Shown: positions 12,134 to 21,554, counted from the stretch's first letter. The stretch is 64,000 nucleotides of DNA from Myceligenerans pegani (GCF_014892515.1 NZ_JADBGR010000082.1:62001-126000); one strand, 5' to 3'. The notes: a model not told the origin generated them from the letters alone. Numbers and translations are program-made.

Positions 12134-12178
12134 ACCATTCACGCGGCGACCGTTCACGTGCCGACCGTTCCCGCGGCG
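12134..12178. repeat. Three 15-bp tandem repeats
   Basis: ACCATTCACGCGGCG, ACCGTTCACGTGCCG and ACCGTTCCCGCGGCG follow each other without gap at 12134-12178. They end just before the stop codon of the YkvA-like gene and fill most of its spacer to the next gene. Confidence 0.85.
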
Positions 12179-12179
12179 A

Positions 12180-12506
12180 CTACTTCCGTCCCCCCGGCTG
12201 CTCCCCGGGGTCCACGATGATCTTCGCGCCGTTGCCCGGGGGCGGCGTCGTCCCGGGCGAGGCCCCGTTCGGCTTCCCTGCACCCTTCGCCGCGTCCGCC
12301 GCGCCCTTGGCGGCGCCACCGGCCGCCTTCGCGACGCGCGCGGCGCGGAACGCCTTGACGGCCTTGTAGAGCGTGTACCCGGCGACGACGACGGCGACCG
12401 CGTCGTCCGACAGGCCGAGGATCGGGATGGCGTCGGGGATCAGATCGATCGGGCTCGCAATCGTGCCGATCGACGCCACGAGCGCGATGATCTGCTTCCA
12501 GTTCAT
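12180..12506 (-). CDS. YkvA-like DUF1232 small membrane protein
   Basis: The 108-residue protein begins MNWKQIIALVASIGTIASPI and carries the DUF1232 hallmark SPIDLIPDAIPILGLSDD at residues about 18-35. A hydrophobic segment (AVAVVVAGYTLYKAV) follows. The C-terminal half is Ala/Lys-rich and then Pro/Gly-rich, so it is probably unstructured. YkvA-type proteins are small membrane proteins of unknown role. Start ATG 12506 was chosen because it puts the conserved block at the usual distance from the N-terminus. Confidence 0.8.
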   Translation of the reverse strand: MNWKQIIALVASIGTIASPIDLIPDAIPILGLSDDAVAVVVAGYTLYKAVKAFRAARVAKAAGGAAKGAADAAKGAGKPNGASPGTTPPPGNGAKIIVDPGEQPGGRK

Positions 12507-12614
12507 GCGTTCGAACGTAACGGAATTCTCGAAGACTCGCCAGACTTGTCCCCAAAGACCGTGATGCCGGAGGGCCATCCGAGCCGCGCCGACCACACCG
12601 TCGCACGACGCACG

Positions 12615-12662
12615 CTCCCACCCACCGGAGCACCCGGAACGCCGCCGTCCCGCCGGTGGGAG
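12615..12662 (-). terminator. Hairpin after the DUF218-like gene
   Basis: CTCCCACC (12615-12622) pairs perfectly with GGTGGGAG (12655-12662), and a further GGTGGGAG follows at 12671-12678. The hairpin lies 23 bp downstream of the minus-strand gene that stops at 12685. Confidence 0.5.
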
Positions 12663-12684
12663 AAGGTCCGGTGGGAGGAGGCCC

Positions 12685-13410
12685 TCAGACCCGGACGGGC
12701 TCCTCGGGAACGAGGCGGCTCGTGTACCCGGCGGCGACGAGCCGGTCGAACGCGCCCTGCACCTCGCCGGGGACCTCCTGGTCCGCCGCGATGAAGCCGC
12801 GCTCCGCGTACACGGTCAGGCGCTGCGTGTCTCCGACGAGCATGTCGATCACGCGGTCGACGTCGCCGATGCTCGACACGTACTCGTCGAGCGGCAGCGG
12901 CGGGGAGACGCAGTACGCCTCCACCTCCGGCCACACGACCTGGCACGTCGCGAAGACGCGCCGCTGGTGGTACGGCTTCGTGACGAACATGACCGACCGG
13001 GCGTCGATCGAGTGCTCGCTGAGGACCTTGCGGCTGTACTCGACGTTCTCGGCGGTGTTCCGGGCGAGCGGCTCGATCAGGACGGCGTCGTCCGGGACGC
13101 CCTGCGCGATCGCCCTCTCGCGGTACCCCACGGCCTCGCCGTGCGGGAACGCCTCGAGCGTGGTGGTCGCGTTCGCGCCCGTGAAGACGATCCGGGGGAA
13201 GTACCCCTGGTGGTAGAGCTCGGCGGTGTAGTCGGCGACTCCGGTGTCGTGTCCGCCGAGGCCGATGCAGACATCGACCTCATGAGGATCCTGCCGCAGG
13301 TCGTGAAAATCCCACAGCGTCTCGACGTCCTCCCGCACCCCCGCGGGGATCCTGACGTTCGGCATATCCGGACCATACGTCCCAGAGCGTCGTACGGCAC
13401 GAGCGGGCAT
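12685..13410 (-). CDS. YdcF/DUF218-like protein
   Basis: The product has 241 residues from ATG 13410, which has GGGAGGGGG four bases upstream; a later ATG at 13365 is possible but has a poor ribosome site. The fold signature of DUF218/YdcF proteins is clear. A first beta strand ends in ICxGLGGHDTG (here CIGLGGHDTGVADYTAELY), then IVFTGANATT, then the ARNTAENVEYSRKVL block and VTKPYHQRR. These regions form the presumed ligand pocket. No membrane segment is present, so this is the soluble type, as in E. coli YdcF. The substrate is unknown, though nucleotide-sugar or SAM binding has been proposed for the family. Confidence 0.82.
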   Translation of the reverse strand: MPARAVRRSGTYGPDMPNVRIPAGVREDVETLWDFHDLRQDPHEVDVCIGLGGHDTGVADYTAELYHQGYFPRIVFTGANATTTLEAFPHGEAVGYRERAIAQGVPDDAVLIEPLARNTAENVEYSRKVLSEHSIDARSVMFVTKPYHQRRVFATCQVVWPEVEAYCVSPPLPLDEYVSSIGDVDRVIDMLVGDTQRLTVYAERGFIAADQEVPGEVQGAFDRLVAAGYTSRLVPEEPVRV

Positions 13411-13621
13411 CTCGCCCCCTCCCGTCGGCCCCCGATGACGGGTCAGTTCGTTCATGTCGCCACGCGCTTCCGGTCGATTACCAGCGGCATGCGGAGACAA
13501 CGTAGCGGAAGATTCACCCATTTCACGACTCCGCGTCAGTGATGCCGGAGCGGCGGAATCACTGGGATCATGGTGCGGCGCACGCGCGGGACTCGCATCC
13601 CACGTCGCCCGATTCCAGCTC

Positions 13622-13834
13622 CTACCTGCATGCCCTCGTCTCCTCGGGTGCCGCGTCGATGTCGAACCCGGCGGCTTCGACCACGCGCTGCAGCAGCGCG
13701 AAGGTGGGCTCGAACTTGCCCGACTCGATCCGGCTGACCGTGGACCGCGAGACACCGGCCAGCTCGGCCAGCACGCTCATGCTCAGATCCCGCTCCCTGC
13801 GGACTCGGGCGACGATCTCGGCTGCTGTGCTCAC
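13622..13834 (-). CDS. Small XRE-family helix-turn-helix regulator
   Basis: The 70-residue protein is essentially one Cro/CI-type helix-turn-helix (MSVLAELAGVSRSTVSRIES) with a short C-terminal tail. Start GTG 13834 has an excellent GGAGGAACC site. The gene has its own promoter facing away from jetA, and the two genes share a 212-bp divergent intergenic region. It may therefore regulate the jetABC operon, which is inference from position. No toxin-like partner gene follows it; the next 211 bp hold no gene. The protein has no effector or dimerisation domain beyond the HTH. Confidence 0.85.
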   Translation of the reverse strand: MSTAAEIVARVRRERDLSMSVLAELAGVSRSTVSRIESGKFEPTFALLQRVVEAAGFDIDAAPEETRACR

Positions 13835-13917
13835 GGTTCCTCCGCGCTGTGGTGCTGGCTGGACGCACGACAAGGTCCGCCGGTCGGTACGTCGCCGGCA
13901 GACCCTGTCCTGCGTCG

Positions 13918-13946
13918 AGCCTATTCATCTAGTTTTCCATTGTCAC
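13918..13946 (-). promoter_or_regulatory. Promoter of the XRE regulator
   Basis: On the minus strand GTGACA (13946-13941), a 17-bp spacer and TAGGCT (13923-13918). The transcript would start near 13911, leaving a leader of about 77 nt before the GTG at 13834. The spacer is the most AT-rich part of the divergent region. Confidence 0.65.
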
Positions 13947-14032
13947 GCCCAACGGCCCGGCGAGCGGCGAAAGGTTGCGCGTCGTATCACCGTCGGGTAT
14001 TGGCCCGTCATATGCCGGTCAGCGAAACCCAG

Positions 14033-14038
14033 TACTCT
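14033..14038 (+). promoter_or_regulatory. -10 element of jetA (near leaderless)
   Basis: TACTCT lies 8 nt before the jetA ATG at 14047, and no Shine-Dalgarno sequence is visible in that gap. This points to a leaderless or nearly leaderless mRNA. No good -35 was found. Confidence 0.45.
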
Positions 14039-14046
14039 CTGCGCTC

Positions 14047-15516
14047 ATGAGCACCGTCTCGACAGCGCGCACCGCGCGACGCCTCGCCGGCGAGCATCCC
14101 GCGTGGATGCTGCTGCGCTCGGCGCACGCCGCGGCCGCGGTCACGCTGCTCGGGCGGCACCTCGCCGGCGGCACGCGCCGCCTGCCCGAGACGGAGCTCG
14201 TGGAACGGCTCGAGGACGACATCGCCGAACTACGGCGCCAGGGATTCACGCTTCCCCACTCGGCCGGACCGCAGGTGTCCGAGTGGTTGCGCGACGGCGT
14301 CCTCGTGCGCCGCCCCACCGTACGGGCGGACGGCGGGACGGGACCCGAGCAGCTCGAGCTGTCCGACGGCGCGCTCGCCGCGATCACGTTCGTCGCCGGC
14401 CTCACCGACCCGCATCCGGTGGCCACGCCGACCCGGCTGTCGATCGTCCTGAAGACCGTGCGCGACGTCGCCGACGCCGTCGAGCCGGACCCCGAGTCCC
14501 GGCTCGCCGCGCTGCGGGCGGAGCGGGCGAGGCTCGACGCCGAGATCGACCGCGTCCGGCGGGGCGCCGCGGCGCCCCTGGACCCCGCGGGCGTGGCCGA
14601 GCGCGTCCGCGAGGTCCTCGCCCTCGCGGACGGCGTCCCGGCCGACCTGCTGCGCGTCCGCGCGGCGCTGACGTCGACCGACGCCGAACTGCGCCGCGGC
14701 CTCACGGAATCCGGCCCCGCCCGGGACGCGTTCGTCGACGACGTGTTCCGCGGCGTCGACCACCTCGCGGAGACGCCGGCCGGGCGGAACCTCACGGAGT
14801 TCCGCGCGGTGCTCGATGCGGGCGAGCACGACGCCACCGCACACGTCACCCGCCTGCTGCAGGCCCCGGGCGCCGCGGCGGAGCTCACCCCGGCCGAGGT
14901 GGCCGCCCTCCGCCGGCTCGTGGCGGACCTGCGCTCGGCCACGGATGACGCCACCGGCACGCTGACCGCGCTGCGCCGCGCGCTCCAGCGCGCGGCGCGT
15001 TCCGGAGACCTCCCCCAGGAACAGGCGCTGGCCGGATTGCTGCGCGAGGCCGAGGCCACCGCCCTGGAGCTCGCCGACGAGGTGCCGCCGCACGCCCCGA
15101 CCCGCCTGACCCTGAAGCTCGGGGCCGTCGCACCGGCGTCCCCGGCGGGCATCCGCCCGCACGATCCCGCCGACGACCGCCCGGCGCCGCTGGTGCGGCC
15201 CCGGGCCGCGACCACCGACGCCCCCACGGACCTCGCCGCGCTCCGCGCGCTCGCCCGGTCCGCCGAGATCGACGAGGACGAGCTGCGCGGCAACGTGAAC
15301 GACGTCGTGGCACGCCGGGGCGGTGCCACCGTCGGCGAGGTGCTGCGGGCACATCCCGCGACACAGGGCCTGGCGAGCGTCGTCGGACTGCTGTCCCTCG
15401 CCGAGCGGCACGGGCGCCGCGACGGCGGCACCGAGGACATCACCTGGTCGGGAGCCCGGGGCAGCCTGCGTCGCGCCCGAGTACCACGCCATCGCTTCGA
15501 GGAGCCCGTCCCGTGA
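14047..15516 (+). CDS. jetA: JetA/MksF-like kleisin subunit (DUF3375) of a Wadjet/MksBEF-type complex
   Basis: A 489-residue protein matching DUF3375, the JetA (MksF) subunit. The N-terminus (ARRLAGEHPAWMLLRSAHAA) and the ERLEDDIAELRRQGFTLP block are typical. A long charged helical middle follows (residues about 150-200, DAEIDRVRR), then FVDDVFRGVDHLAETPAGRN and a C-terminal Pro-rich and winged-helix-like part. In characterised systems JetA is the kleisin that joins the JetC ATPase heads and recruits JetB. Its stop overlaps the jetB GTG start (GTGA), so translation is probably coupled. It is first in a three-gene operon. Confidence 0.88.
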   Translation: MSTVSTARTARRLAGEHPAWMLLRSAHAAAAVTLLGRHLAGGTRRLPETELVERLEDDIAELRRQGFTLPHSAGPQVSEWLRDGVLVRRPTVRADGGTGPEQLELSDGALAAITFVAGLTDPHPVATPTRLSIVLKTVRDVADAVEPDPESRLAALRAERARLDAEIDRVRRGAAAPLDPAGVAERVREVLALADGVPADLLRVRAALTSTDAELRRGLTESGPARDAFVDDVFRGVDHLAETPAGRNLTEFRAVLDAGEHDATAHVTRLLQAPGAAAELTPAEVAALRRLVADLRSATDDATGTLTALRRALQRAARSGDLPQEQALAGLLREAEATALELADEVPPHAPTRLTLKLGAVAPASPAGIRPHDPADDRPAPLVRPRAATTDAPTDLAALRALARSAEIDEDELRGNVNDVVARRGGATVGEVLRAHPATQGLASVVGLLSLAERHGRRDGGTEDITWSGARGSLRRARVPRHRFEEPVP

Positions 15517-16271
15517 CCGGACCCATGGAACATCTCAGCAACTCCCGTCCGGGCGGCAGCGGGCCGGCGCGTGTCGTCCGGCCGGGGCGGCCCGACGACA
15601 CCGGGCAGCACGCCACCGCGCCCGTGAACGCGCCGGGCGTCCCGCCGTCGTCGGGCATCGGCACCGGCACGGACGAGCCCACGGCCCGGCTCTGGCAGGG
15701 CGATCCGGGGACGCTCCCCGCGGCCGCACGGCGGGCGCTGGCGGCCCTGGTCCGCGGCCCGTACCTGTCCGCCGCCGACGACGACGAGACCTGGCGCGAC
15801 CTGCTCACCCACCTCGACACGGTGCACGCGCGGCTCGCCGACATGTACCTGGACGTGGTGGTGGACCACGACGAGCAGATCGCGTTCGTGCGCGACGCCG
15901 CGTCCGCGCCCGACGCGCCGCCCGTGGTCCGCGAGGTCCCCCTGGCGTTCCTCGACACGGTGCTCCTGCTGCACCTGCGCACCCGGTTGCTGGAGTCTCC
16001 CGGTCAGGACGTGGTGGTCGACCTCGACGACGTCGTCGACCACCTGCACGCGTTCCGGCGCCGCGGCGGCACCGGCACCACCGGCTACGGCACCGGGTTC
16101 GACGTCGGGATCGCGGCGGGGTGGGACCGGCTCGTCGACACGGGCATCCTGCGCCCCGCGGGGCCGGGGCGCCGCTGCGTGGTGTCGCCGGTCCTGCGTA
16201 CCCTCTTCGGGGCCGACGAGATCCAAGCCGTCCAGGCCGAGTACGCACGTCTGAGCAGGGAAGGGCTGTGA
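15513..16271 (+). CDS. jetB: JetB/MksE-like subunit (DUF4194) of a Wadjet/MksBEF-type complex
   Basis: A 252-residue protein starting at GTG 15513, inside the jetA stop, with GAGGAG 9 nt upstream. Residues 1-60 are a disordered Gly/Pro/Thr-rich extension. The rest matches DUF4194: RALAALVRGPYLSAADDDETW opens the domain, then the LAFLDTVLLLHLRTRLLES helix, DVVVDLDDVVDHLHAF, and a C-terminal winged-helix segment with WDRLVDTGILRP. JetB (MksE) is the KITE protein that binds the kleisin JetA. The operon position and overlaps on both sides support a stoichiometric complex. Confidence 0.88.
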   Translation: MTGPMEHLSNSRPGGSGPARVVRPGRPDDTGQHATAPVNAPGVPPSSGIGTGTDEPTARLWQGDPGTLPAAARRALAALVRGPYLSAADDDETWRDLLTHLDTVHARLADMYLDVVVDHDEQIAFVRDAASAPDAPPVVREVPLAFLDTVLLLHLRTRLLESPGQDVVVDLDDVVDHLHAFRRRGGTGTTGYGTGFDVGIAAGWDRLVDTGILRPAGPGRRCVVSPVLRTLFGADEIQAVQAEYARLSREGL

Positions 16272-16273
16272 GC

Positions 16274-19200
16274 ATGCAGAGCGGCACGCGACCCGGCCAG
16301 TGGCGCCTCGCCCGCGTCGAGGTGGTCAACTGGGGCACGTTCACGGGTCACCACCGTGTCGACATCGCGCGGAAGGGCTTCCTGCTCACCGGGCACTCCG
16401 GCTCCGGCAAGTCCTCCCTGGTCGACGCCGTGGCGGCCGTCCTCACTCCGCCGTCGGAGCTCCGGTTCAACGCGGCGGCGGCCGCGGCCGTGGCGGGCGG
16501 GCGCGAGGACCGGTCCGTGACGAGCTACGTGCGGGGTGCGTGGCGGCACCGGACCGACGGCGCCACGGGCGAGGCCGTCGCCGAGACGCTGCGGCCGGCC
16601 ACGACGTGGAGCGGCGTCCTGCTGCGCTACGAGGACGGCACGGGGCAGGTCGCGACGCTCGTGCGCCTGATGCTCCTGCGCCGCGGCGCGGCGCAGTCCG
16701 CGGACCTGTACGTGTACCAGCCCGGCGAGGCCGACCTCCTCGACCTGGAGCCCTTCGTGCGCACCGGGCTCGACGCCCCGGGCCTGCGCGCGCACCTGCC
16801 CGAGGCCACCGTGTCGGACCGGCACGCCGGGTTCGCGGCGGCGTTCAGCGAGCGCCTCGGCGTCGGCGACCCGAGCGCGCTGGTGCTGCTGCACCGCACG
16901 CAGTCGGCCAAGAACCTGGGCAGCCTGGACGACCTGTTCCGCGACTACATGCTCGACGAGCCGATCACGTTCGGCCTGGCCGAGGCCGCGGCGCAGCAGT
17001 TCGCCGAGGTGTCGCGGGCCCACGCGCGGATCGCGGACGCGCGGCGGCAGCTGGAGATGCTGGACCGGCTGGCCCCGTTGTGCCGCCGGTTCGACGAGGG
17101 CGCCCGGTCGGCGGTCCAGGCGGCGACGCTGCACGGCTCCCTCGAGCCGTACCGGGACGCGATCAAGCTGGAGCTCGCCTCGGCGGCGCTCGGCGACGCG
17201 CAGCGATACGAGGACGCGGCGGCGCACGATCGCGACGTGGCGGACGACGAGGTGGAGCAGGCCGCGAGCGCGCACCGGCAGGCGGTGAGCGTGCTGCAGG
17301 TGCGTGGCGGTCAGGCGATGGCGACGCAGGGCGACCGGTTGCAGCGAGCGGGCGAGATCGCGGCGCTGACCCGGAGGCGGCGCGCGGAGCTGGCGGCGGA
17401 TCTGGAGTCGGTGGGGCTGTCGGCGCCGGAGTCGTTCGGGGAGTTCTCCGCGCTGCGGGAGCTGGCGCGGTCGGAGCTGGCGGGGAGCGAGGGCGCCGAG
17501 GCCGGCCCCGTGACCGGGTCCATGCCGGTGCTCACGGGCGCGGCGGCGCAGATGCGCCAGGCGCACGAGGCGCGGGCGGCGGTCGCCGCGGAGCACGCCG
17601 CGATCTCGGCGCAGGTGCAGGCGCTGCGGACGTCGGGGAGCAATCTTCCGGCCGATCTGCTGGCAGCGCGGCGTGCGGTGTGCGACGCGACGGGGATCAG
17701 CGAGTCAGCGCTGCGGTTCGCGGCGGAGCTGCTCCGGGTGCGTCCGGGTGAGGAGCGCTGGACGGGGGCGATCGAGCGCGTGCTGCGCCCGCTGGCGACG
17801 ACGCTGCTGGTGCCGTCGGCACACCGGGACGCGGTGCGGGACGCCGTGGACGCGGCGGATCTCGGCACGCGTCTGGAGTACCGGGTCGTGGGGGTGCGCC
17901 AGGACGCGCCCCGTGCGGCGTCGGGCCCGGACTCGCTGATCCACAAGGTGGAGGTGGCGGACGGTCCGGCGTCGGGCTGGCTGCAGCGGCACCTGTCGGA
18001 CTACGACTACCTGTGCGTGGAGGACGCCGCGGGCCTGGACGAGGCCGAGCGCGCCGTGACGCTGGCGGGTCAGGTCAAGCACGCGAGTGATCACGTGGTC
18101 AAGGACGACGCCGCGGCGGATCCGGCGACGTGGGTCCTGGGCGCGGACGTCACGGACAAGCTCGATCATCTGCTCGGCAAGGCGCGCGAGGTGCAGGCGC
18201 GGCTGACCGCGGCGGAGGACGCGGTCGCCGCGGCGACGGCCGCCGAGCGGGAACGGCTGCGGCGCGCCTTCGCGCTGCGGCAGGTGCAGCGTCGGGAGTG
18301 GCACGACGTCGACATCGAGTCGGCCGAGCAGGATCTGGCCGAGGCGCAGCGCACGTTCGACTCGCTGCTGAGCGGGACTCAGGATCTCGCGGCGGCGGAG
18401 CACGACGTGACGGGGGCCGAGCGGCGGCTGGTGGCCGCGCGTACCGCGGCGTCCGTGGCGGCGGACGTCCTGGCCGAGGCGCGGGCTGCGCGGCGGGCCA
18501 TCGAGCGGGTGGTGGACGAGCTGCGCGGGACGGTGTCGGGGACGATCCCGGAGGAGCACCGAGCCGAGCTGGAGCGGCGCTACACCGAGGTGCGTCCGGT
18601 GGTCACGCACGACGTGGTCGACGAGGTGTCGCTGGTGGTGTCCCGTGCGCTCGACGCCGAGCGGGAGGCGGGGCTGCGCAGTTCGGGTGCGGCGGAGCGG
18701 GAGATCACGGAACTGCTGGGCGAGTTCCGGCGGAGCTGGCCCTCGCTCACGCGGGACATCGGGGCGTCCGTCGGTGACCGGGGGCACTATCTCGCGCTCG
18801 GCGAGGAGATCCGGACGCAGCGGCTGCCCGAGCTGGAGGACGAGCTCGAGCAGATGCTCACCGGCGGCGCGCAGCGGGCGCTGGACCGGCTGGCGGCCGA
18901 GATCCGGCAGGCGCCGTCGGTGATCCGGGAGCGGATCGTGCCGGTGAACGAGTCGCTGCGCCGGTCGGAGTACGCGCCGGGGCGGTTCCTGGAGATCCGG
19001 GTCAAGGAGCAGCAGCCCGCGGCGGTGCGCGAGTTCCTGGACGCGCTCGACGGGCTCGCGACGGACCGGGGCACCGCGATGCCGCGGCTGGAGCGGCTCA
19101 TGCGGCGGCTGGCCTCGGCGGATCCGGCCGACCGGGCGTGGCGGGCGCTGTGCCTGGACACGCGGCGGCACGTGCGGTTCACGGGGGTCGAGCTGGACGG

Positions 19201-19579
19201 GGCGGGCCTGACGCTGGACGTGCATGAGTCGTCGGCCGGGCTGTCGGGTGGTCAGCGCCAGAAGCTCGTGGTGTTCTGCCTGGCCGCGGCCCTGCGCTAC
19301 CGGCTGTCGACGCTGGGCGACGGGACGCCGGCCTACGGTTCGGTGATCCTGGACGAGGCGTTCGACAAGGCCGACACGGAGTTCACCCGAACCGCGATGG
19401 ACACGTTCCGGGACTTCGGGTTCCATATGATCCTGGCCACGCCGCTCAAGCTGCTGCAGACGCTCGAGGAGTACGTCGGCGGCGTCGGGCTGGCGACGTG
19501 CACGGACGGCCGCGACTCCCGGATCGACGTGGTGACCCTGGACCCGTCCCCGGTGGTGGAGCGCACGTCCGCTGCCTAG
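16274..19579 (+). CDS. jetC: JetC/MksB-like SMC ATPase of a Wadjet/MksBEF-type complex
   Basis: An 1101-residue SMC-type ATPase. Walker A is at 40-48 (GHSGSGKSS), the signature LSGGQRQK begins at Leu990, and Walker B with Asp1027-Glu1028 ([11 protein letters not shown]) follows. Between them lie long charged heptad-like stretches (about 220-500 and 640-950) split by a globular hinge-like section near 480-640. This length and order match JetC/MksB. Start ATG 16274 has GGGAAGGG 8 nt upstream; GTG 16268, in frame, is less likely. In the family JetC dimers extrude DNA loops. No jetD follows: its stop overlaps the stop of the convergent ligase gene. Confidence 0.92.
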   Translation: MQSGTRPGQWRLARVEVVNWGTFTGHHRVDIARKGFLLTGHSGSGKSSLVDAVAAVLTPPSELRFNAAAAAAVAGGREDRSVTSYVRGAWRHRTDGATGEAVAETLRPATTWSGVLLRYEDGTGQVATLVRLMLLRRGAAQSADLYVYQPGEADLLDLEPFVRTGLDAPGLRAHLPEATVSDRHAGFAAAFSERLGVGDPSALVLLHRTQSAKNLGSLDDLFRDYMLDEPITFGLAEAAAQQFAEVSRAHARIADARRQLEMLDRLAPLCRRFDEGARSAVQAATLHGSLEPYRDAIKLELASAALGDAQRYEDAAAHDRDVADDEVEQAASAHRQAVSVLQVRGGQAMATQGDRLQRAGEIAALTRRRRAELAADLESVGLSAPESFGEFSALRELARSELAGSEGAEAGPVTGSMPVLTGAAAQMRQAHEARAAVAAEHAAISAQVQALRTSGSNLPADLLAARRAVCDATGISESALRFAAELLRVRPGEERWTGAIERVLRPLATTLLVPSAHRDAVRDAVDAADLGTRLEYRVVGVRQDAPRAASGPDSLIHKVEVADGPASGWLQRHLSDYDYLCVEDAAGLDEAERAVTLAGQVKHASDHVVKDDAAADPATWVLGADVTDKLDHLLGKAREVQARLTAAEDAVAAATAAERERLRRAFALRQVQRREWHDVDIESAEQDLAEAQRTFDSLLSGTQDLAAAEHDVTGAERRLVAARTAASVAADVLAEARAARRAIERVVDELRGTVSGTIPEEHRAELERRYTEVRPVVTHDVVDEVSLVVSRALDAEREAGLRSSGAAEREITELLGEFRRSWPSLTRDIGASVGDRGHYLALGEEIRTQRLPELEDELEQMLTGGAQRALDRLAAEIRQAPSVIRERIVPVNESLRRSEYAPGRFLEIRVKEQQPAAVREFLDALDGLATDRGTAMPRLERLMRRLASADPADRAWRALCLDTRRHVRFTGVELDGAGLTLDVHESSAGLSGGQRQKLVVFCLAAALRYRLSTLGDGTPAYGSVILDEAFDKADTEFTRTAMDTFRDFGFHMILATPLKLLQTLEEYVGGVGLATCTDGRDSRIDVVTLDPSPVVERTSAA

Positions 19580-20352
19580 AGATCCCGGGCATCCTTCAGG
19601 CCGCGTTCGTAGGCCTCGCGAGAGCCCTCGCGGAACAGGTCGTCGGCGCTGGGGCGCACGAGTGAGCGCGCGCCGGGGCCGTCGTCGTCGGACACGTACC
19701 GCGAGAGGCCGCGGACGACGGCGATCGCGCGGCCCGTCGCCTTGCCGCGGACGAGTTCCGTGGCGGAGGCGACCTCGTCGGCGACGGCGGTGACCGTGAC
19801 GTTCAGGGGGCGGCCGTGGCTGTCGGTGCCGCCGCGCAGGTCGTCGGTGGGGGCGATGCCGGCGGCGCCTATCGCGATGTCGACGAGGGCGTCGCGCCAC
19901 GGCCGGCCGGCGGTGTCGGTGACGACGACGCCCAGGCGCGCCAGCCCGAACCGGTCCCGCAGCGCGGCGCGGAGGCCTCGCGCGGAGGCGTCGGGGTCGC
20001 GCGGCAGGAGCAGGATCGTGCCGTCGGGCGTGTTCGACGCGTCCACCCCCGCGGCCGCCATCACCAGCCCGAGGCGGTTCTCCACGATGCGCAGCGGCGG
20101 GCCGTCGGGCCGCTCGCGCACCGCGACGACGCGGACGGTCTCGTCGGTGATCGCCTGCTCCCGGTCCGCGGCCGCGACGACCTGGCCCTCCGCCTTGGAC
20201 ACGATCTTCGAGGTCACGGCGACGACGTCGCCCTCGGCGGGCCGGTCGGCGGGGTCCTGCGCGGCCAGCAGGTCGCCGATCGCGACGCCGAGATCGGTGC
20301 CCGGGGTGATCTCGGGCAGCCCGTCGGGCGCCCACACGGTGAGGCGGTGCAT
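19576..20352 (-). CDS. cofE: Coenzyme F420-0:L-glutamate ligase (CofE type, single domain)
   Basis: A 258-residue protein with the CofE fold. Signatures seen are [18 protein letters not shown] near residues 43-60, the basic [21 protein letters not shown] block, and [31 protein letters not shown], part of the metal/GTP site, follows. It should add glutamates to F420-0 with GTP. Mycobacterial FbiB carries a second nitroreductase-like domain; this protein stops after the ligase domain. No other F420 biosynthesis gene is near, but the next gene on the same strand is an F420-dependent oxidoreductase. Its stop codon overlaps the jetC stop. Confidence 0.88.
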   Translation of the reverse strand: MHRLTVWAPDGLPEITPGTDLGVAIGDLLAAQDPADRPAEGDVVAVTSKIVSKAEGQVVAAADREQAITDETVRVVAVRERPDGPPLRIVENRLGLVMAAAGVDASNTPDGTILLLPRDPDASARGLRAALRDRFGLARLGVVVTDTAGRPWRDALVDIAIGAAGIAPTDDLRGGTDSHGRPLNVTVTAVADEVASATELVRGKATGRAIAVVRGLSRYVSDDDGPGARSLVRPSADDLFREGSREAYERGLKDARDL

Positions 20353-20402
20353 GGTGGCATTCTCCCCTGGTGGGTGGGCAGGTGGGCGGCGGTCGTGGCC
20401 GG

Positions 20403-21392
20403 TCAGGGGGTGAGGTCCGGAAGGACCTGGGCCGCGTAGGCGTCGATCCAGGCGCGCGGGTCCGGGCCGGCGTCGTGCACGTAGATACGGTCGAAGCCCA
20501 GGTCGAGGAAGCCCTGCAGGTGCTTGCGGTGCGCCGCGAGGTCGTCGGAGACGAGCACGCGGCCGGCGAAGTCCTCGGGCCGGAGGAGCCGGGCCACGGC
20601 GGCGACGTCGTGCGGGGAACGCAGGTCGGAGCGGGGGAGCCGGGCCGCCCCGATCGGCGGGTTCGCCAGCAGGTTCTCCTCGGCCCGCGCGGCGTCCGGT
20701 GCCCAGGAGACCGGGACCTGCACCACCTTCGGCATGGCGTCCGGGTCCTTGCCGGCCTCCCGCGCGCCCGCCGCGAACCGGTCCAGCAGCACCTCGAGCC
20801 GTTCGGGCGGCGCCGCCATCGTGATCAGGCCGTCCGCCTGGCGCCCGGCGCGGCGCGCGGTCACCGGACCGCCCGTGGCGACGAGGACCTCAGGGGCCGT
20901 CTCCGGGGCCGTCCACAACCGTGTCGCCTCCAGCCGGAAGTACTGCCCGGCGAACCGGACGTCGCGCCCGGCCGGGGCCGCGAACAGCTTCTTGATCAGG
21001 TCGACGGCCTCGAACAGCCGCGCGATCCGGCCCGGCGCCTCGGGCCAGTAGTCGCCCGTGACGTGCTCGTCGACGGCGTCGCCGCTCGCCACGCCCAGCC
21101 AGTGGCGCCCGGGATTCATCGCGGCCAGCGTCGCCGAGGCCTGCGCGAGCACCGCGGGGTGCATCCGGTTCCCGGGCACGGCGACCGGGCCGAGGTCTCC
21201 GGTGGTCCGCTCCCCCAGCGCGCCGAGCACGTCCCACACGAAGGCCGCCTGCCCCTGCCGGGCCGTCCACGGCTGGAACCGGTCGGTCGCCATCACGCCG
21301 CCGAAGCCGCGCGCTTGCGCGTACACCGCCAGCTCCACCGCGTCGCGTGGATGCAGCGCCTCGAGCATCGCCGCCAGACCGATCGTCGCCAC
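20403..21392 (-). CDS. F420-dependent LLM-class oxidoreductase (G6PDH-like family)
   Basis: A 329-residue TIM-barrel flavin-like enzyme of the luciferase-like monooxygenase class. The pattern around [20 protein letters not shown], then [19 protein letters not shown] and the [19 protein letters not shown] block is that of F420-dependent glucose-6-phosphate-dehydrogenase-like proteins. The substrate is not determined. It starts at GTG 21392 with a TAGGGT box 6 nt upstream, so the mRNA is probably leaderless. The cofE-like gene follows 50 bp downstream on the same strand. Confidence 0.87.
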   Translation of the reverse strand: MATIGLAAMLEALHPRDAVELAVYAQARGFGGVMATDRFQPWTARQGQAAFVWDVLGALGERTTGDLGPVAVPGNRMHPAVLAQASATLAAMNPGRHWLGVASGDAVDEHVTGDYWPEAPGRIARLFEAVDLIKKLFAAPAGRDVRFAGQYFRLEATRLWTAPETAPEVLVATGGPVTARRAGRQADGLITMAAPPERLEVLLDRFAAGAREAGKDPDAMPKVVQVPVSWAPDAARAEENLLANPPIGAARLPRSDLRSPHDVAAVARLLRPEDFAGRVLVSDDLAAHRKHLQGFLDLGFDRIYVHDAGPDPRAWIDAYAAQVLPDLTP

Positions 21393-21398
21393 GAACCG

Positions 21399-21404
21399 AC
21401 CCTA
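21399..21404 (-). promoter_or_regulatory. -10 element of the F420-dependent oxidoreductase gene
   Basis: TAGGGT on the minus strand, 6 nt before the GTG at 21392. It lies inside a perfect CCTATAGG palindrome. It implies a leaderless transcript. Confidence 0.55.
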
Positions 21405-21478
21405 TAGGGACCACGCGGGAGGGCCGTGCGGTCAGTCGCCGGTCGAGCGGTCGGTCCGTCGATGCGGTCGGCCGCACG

Positions 21479-21554
21479 TCGAGCGGTCGGTCAGATGTCA
21501 ATGCGATCGGTCCCTCAGGCGGCCGACCGGATTGACATCGGGCCGACCGCTCGA
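21479..21554. repeat. Dispersed palindromic repeat, copy C (longest)
   Basis: A nearly continuous 76-bp palindrome. The outer arms are TCGAGCGGTCGG (21479-21490) and CCGACCGCTCGA (21543-21554), both perfect. Next come GATGTCAAT (21494-21502) and ATTGACATC (21531-21539), also perfect, with a CGATCGG/CCGACCG-like core. A related half copy precedes it at about 21430-21478, and a GGGACCGACCAC end follows. Confidence 0.75.

Noticed and set aside
13411-13621. A toxin partner gene after the XRE regulator
   Set aside because: No frame of reasonable length with a ribosome site follows on the same strand; the region is empty up to the DUF218-like gene.
19580-20352. A possible jetD after jetC
   Set aside because: The only gene there is on the opposite strand and carries CofE ligase signatures ([21 protein letters not shown]); no nuclease-like frame exists.
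19576-21392. An F420 biosynthesis cluster
   Set aside because: Only one ligase gene and one F420-using enzyme are present. No cofC/fbiD, cofD/fbiA or cofGH/fbiC is seen, so a biosynthetic cluster is not supported.
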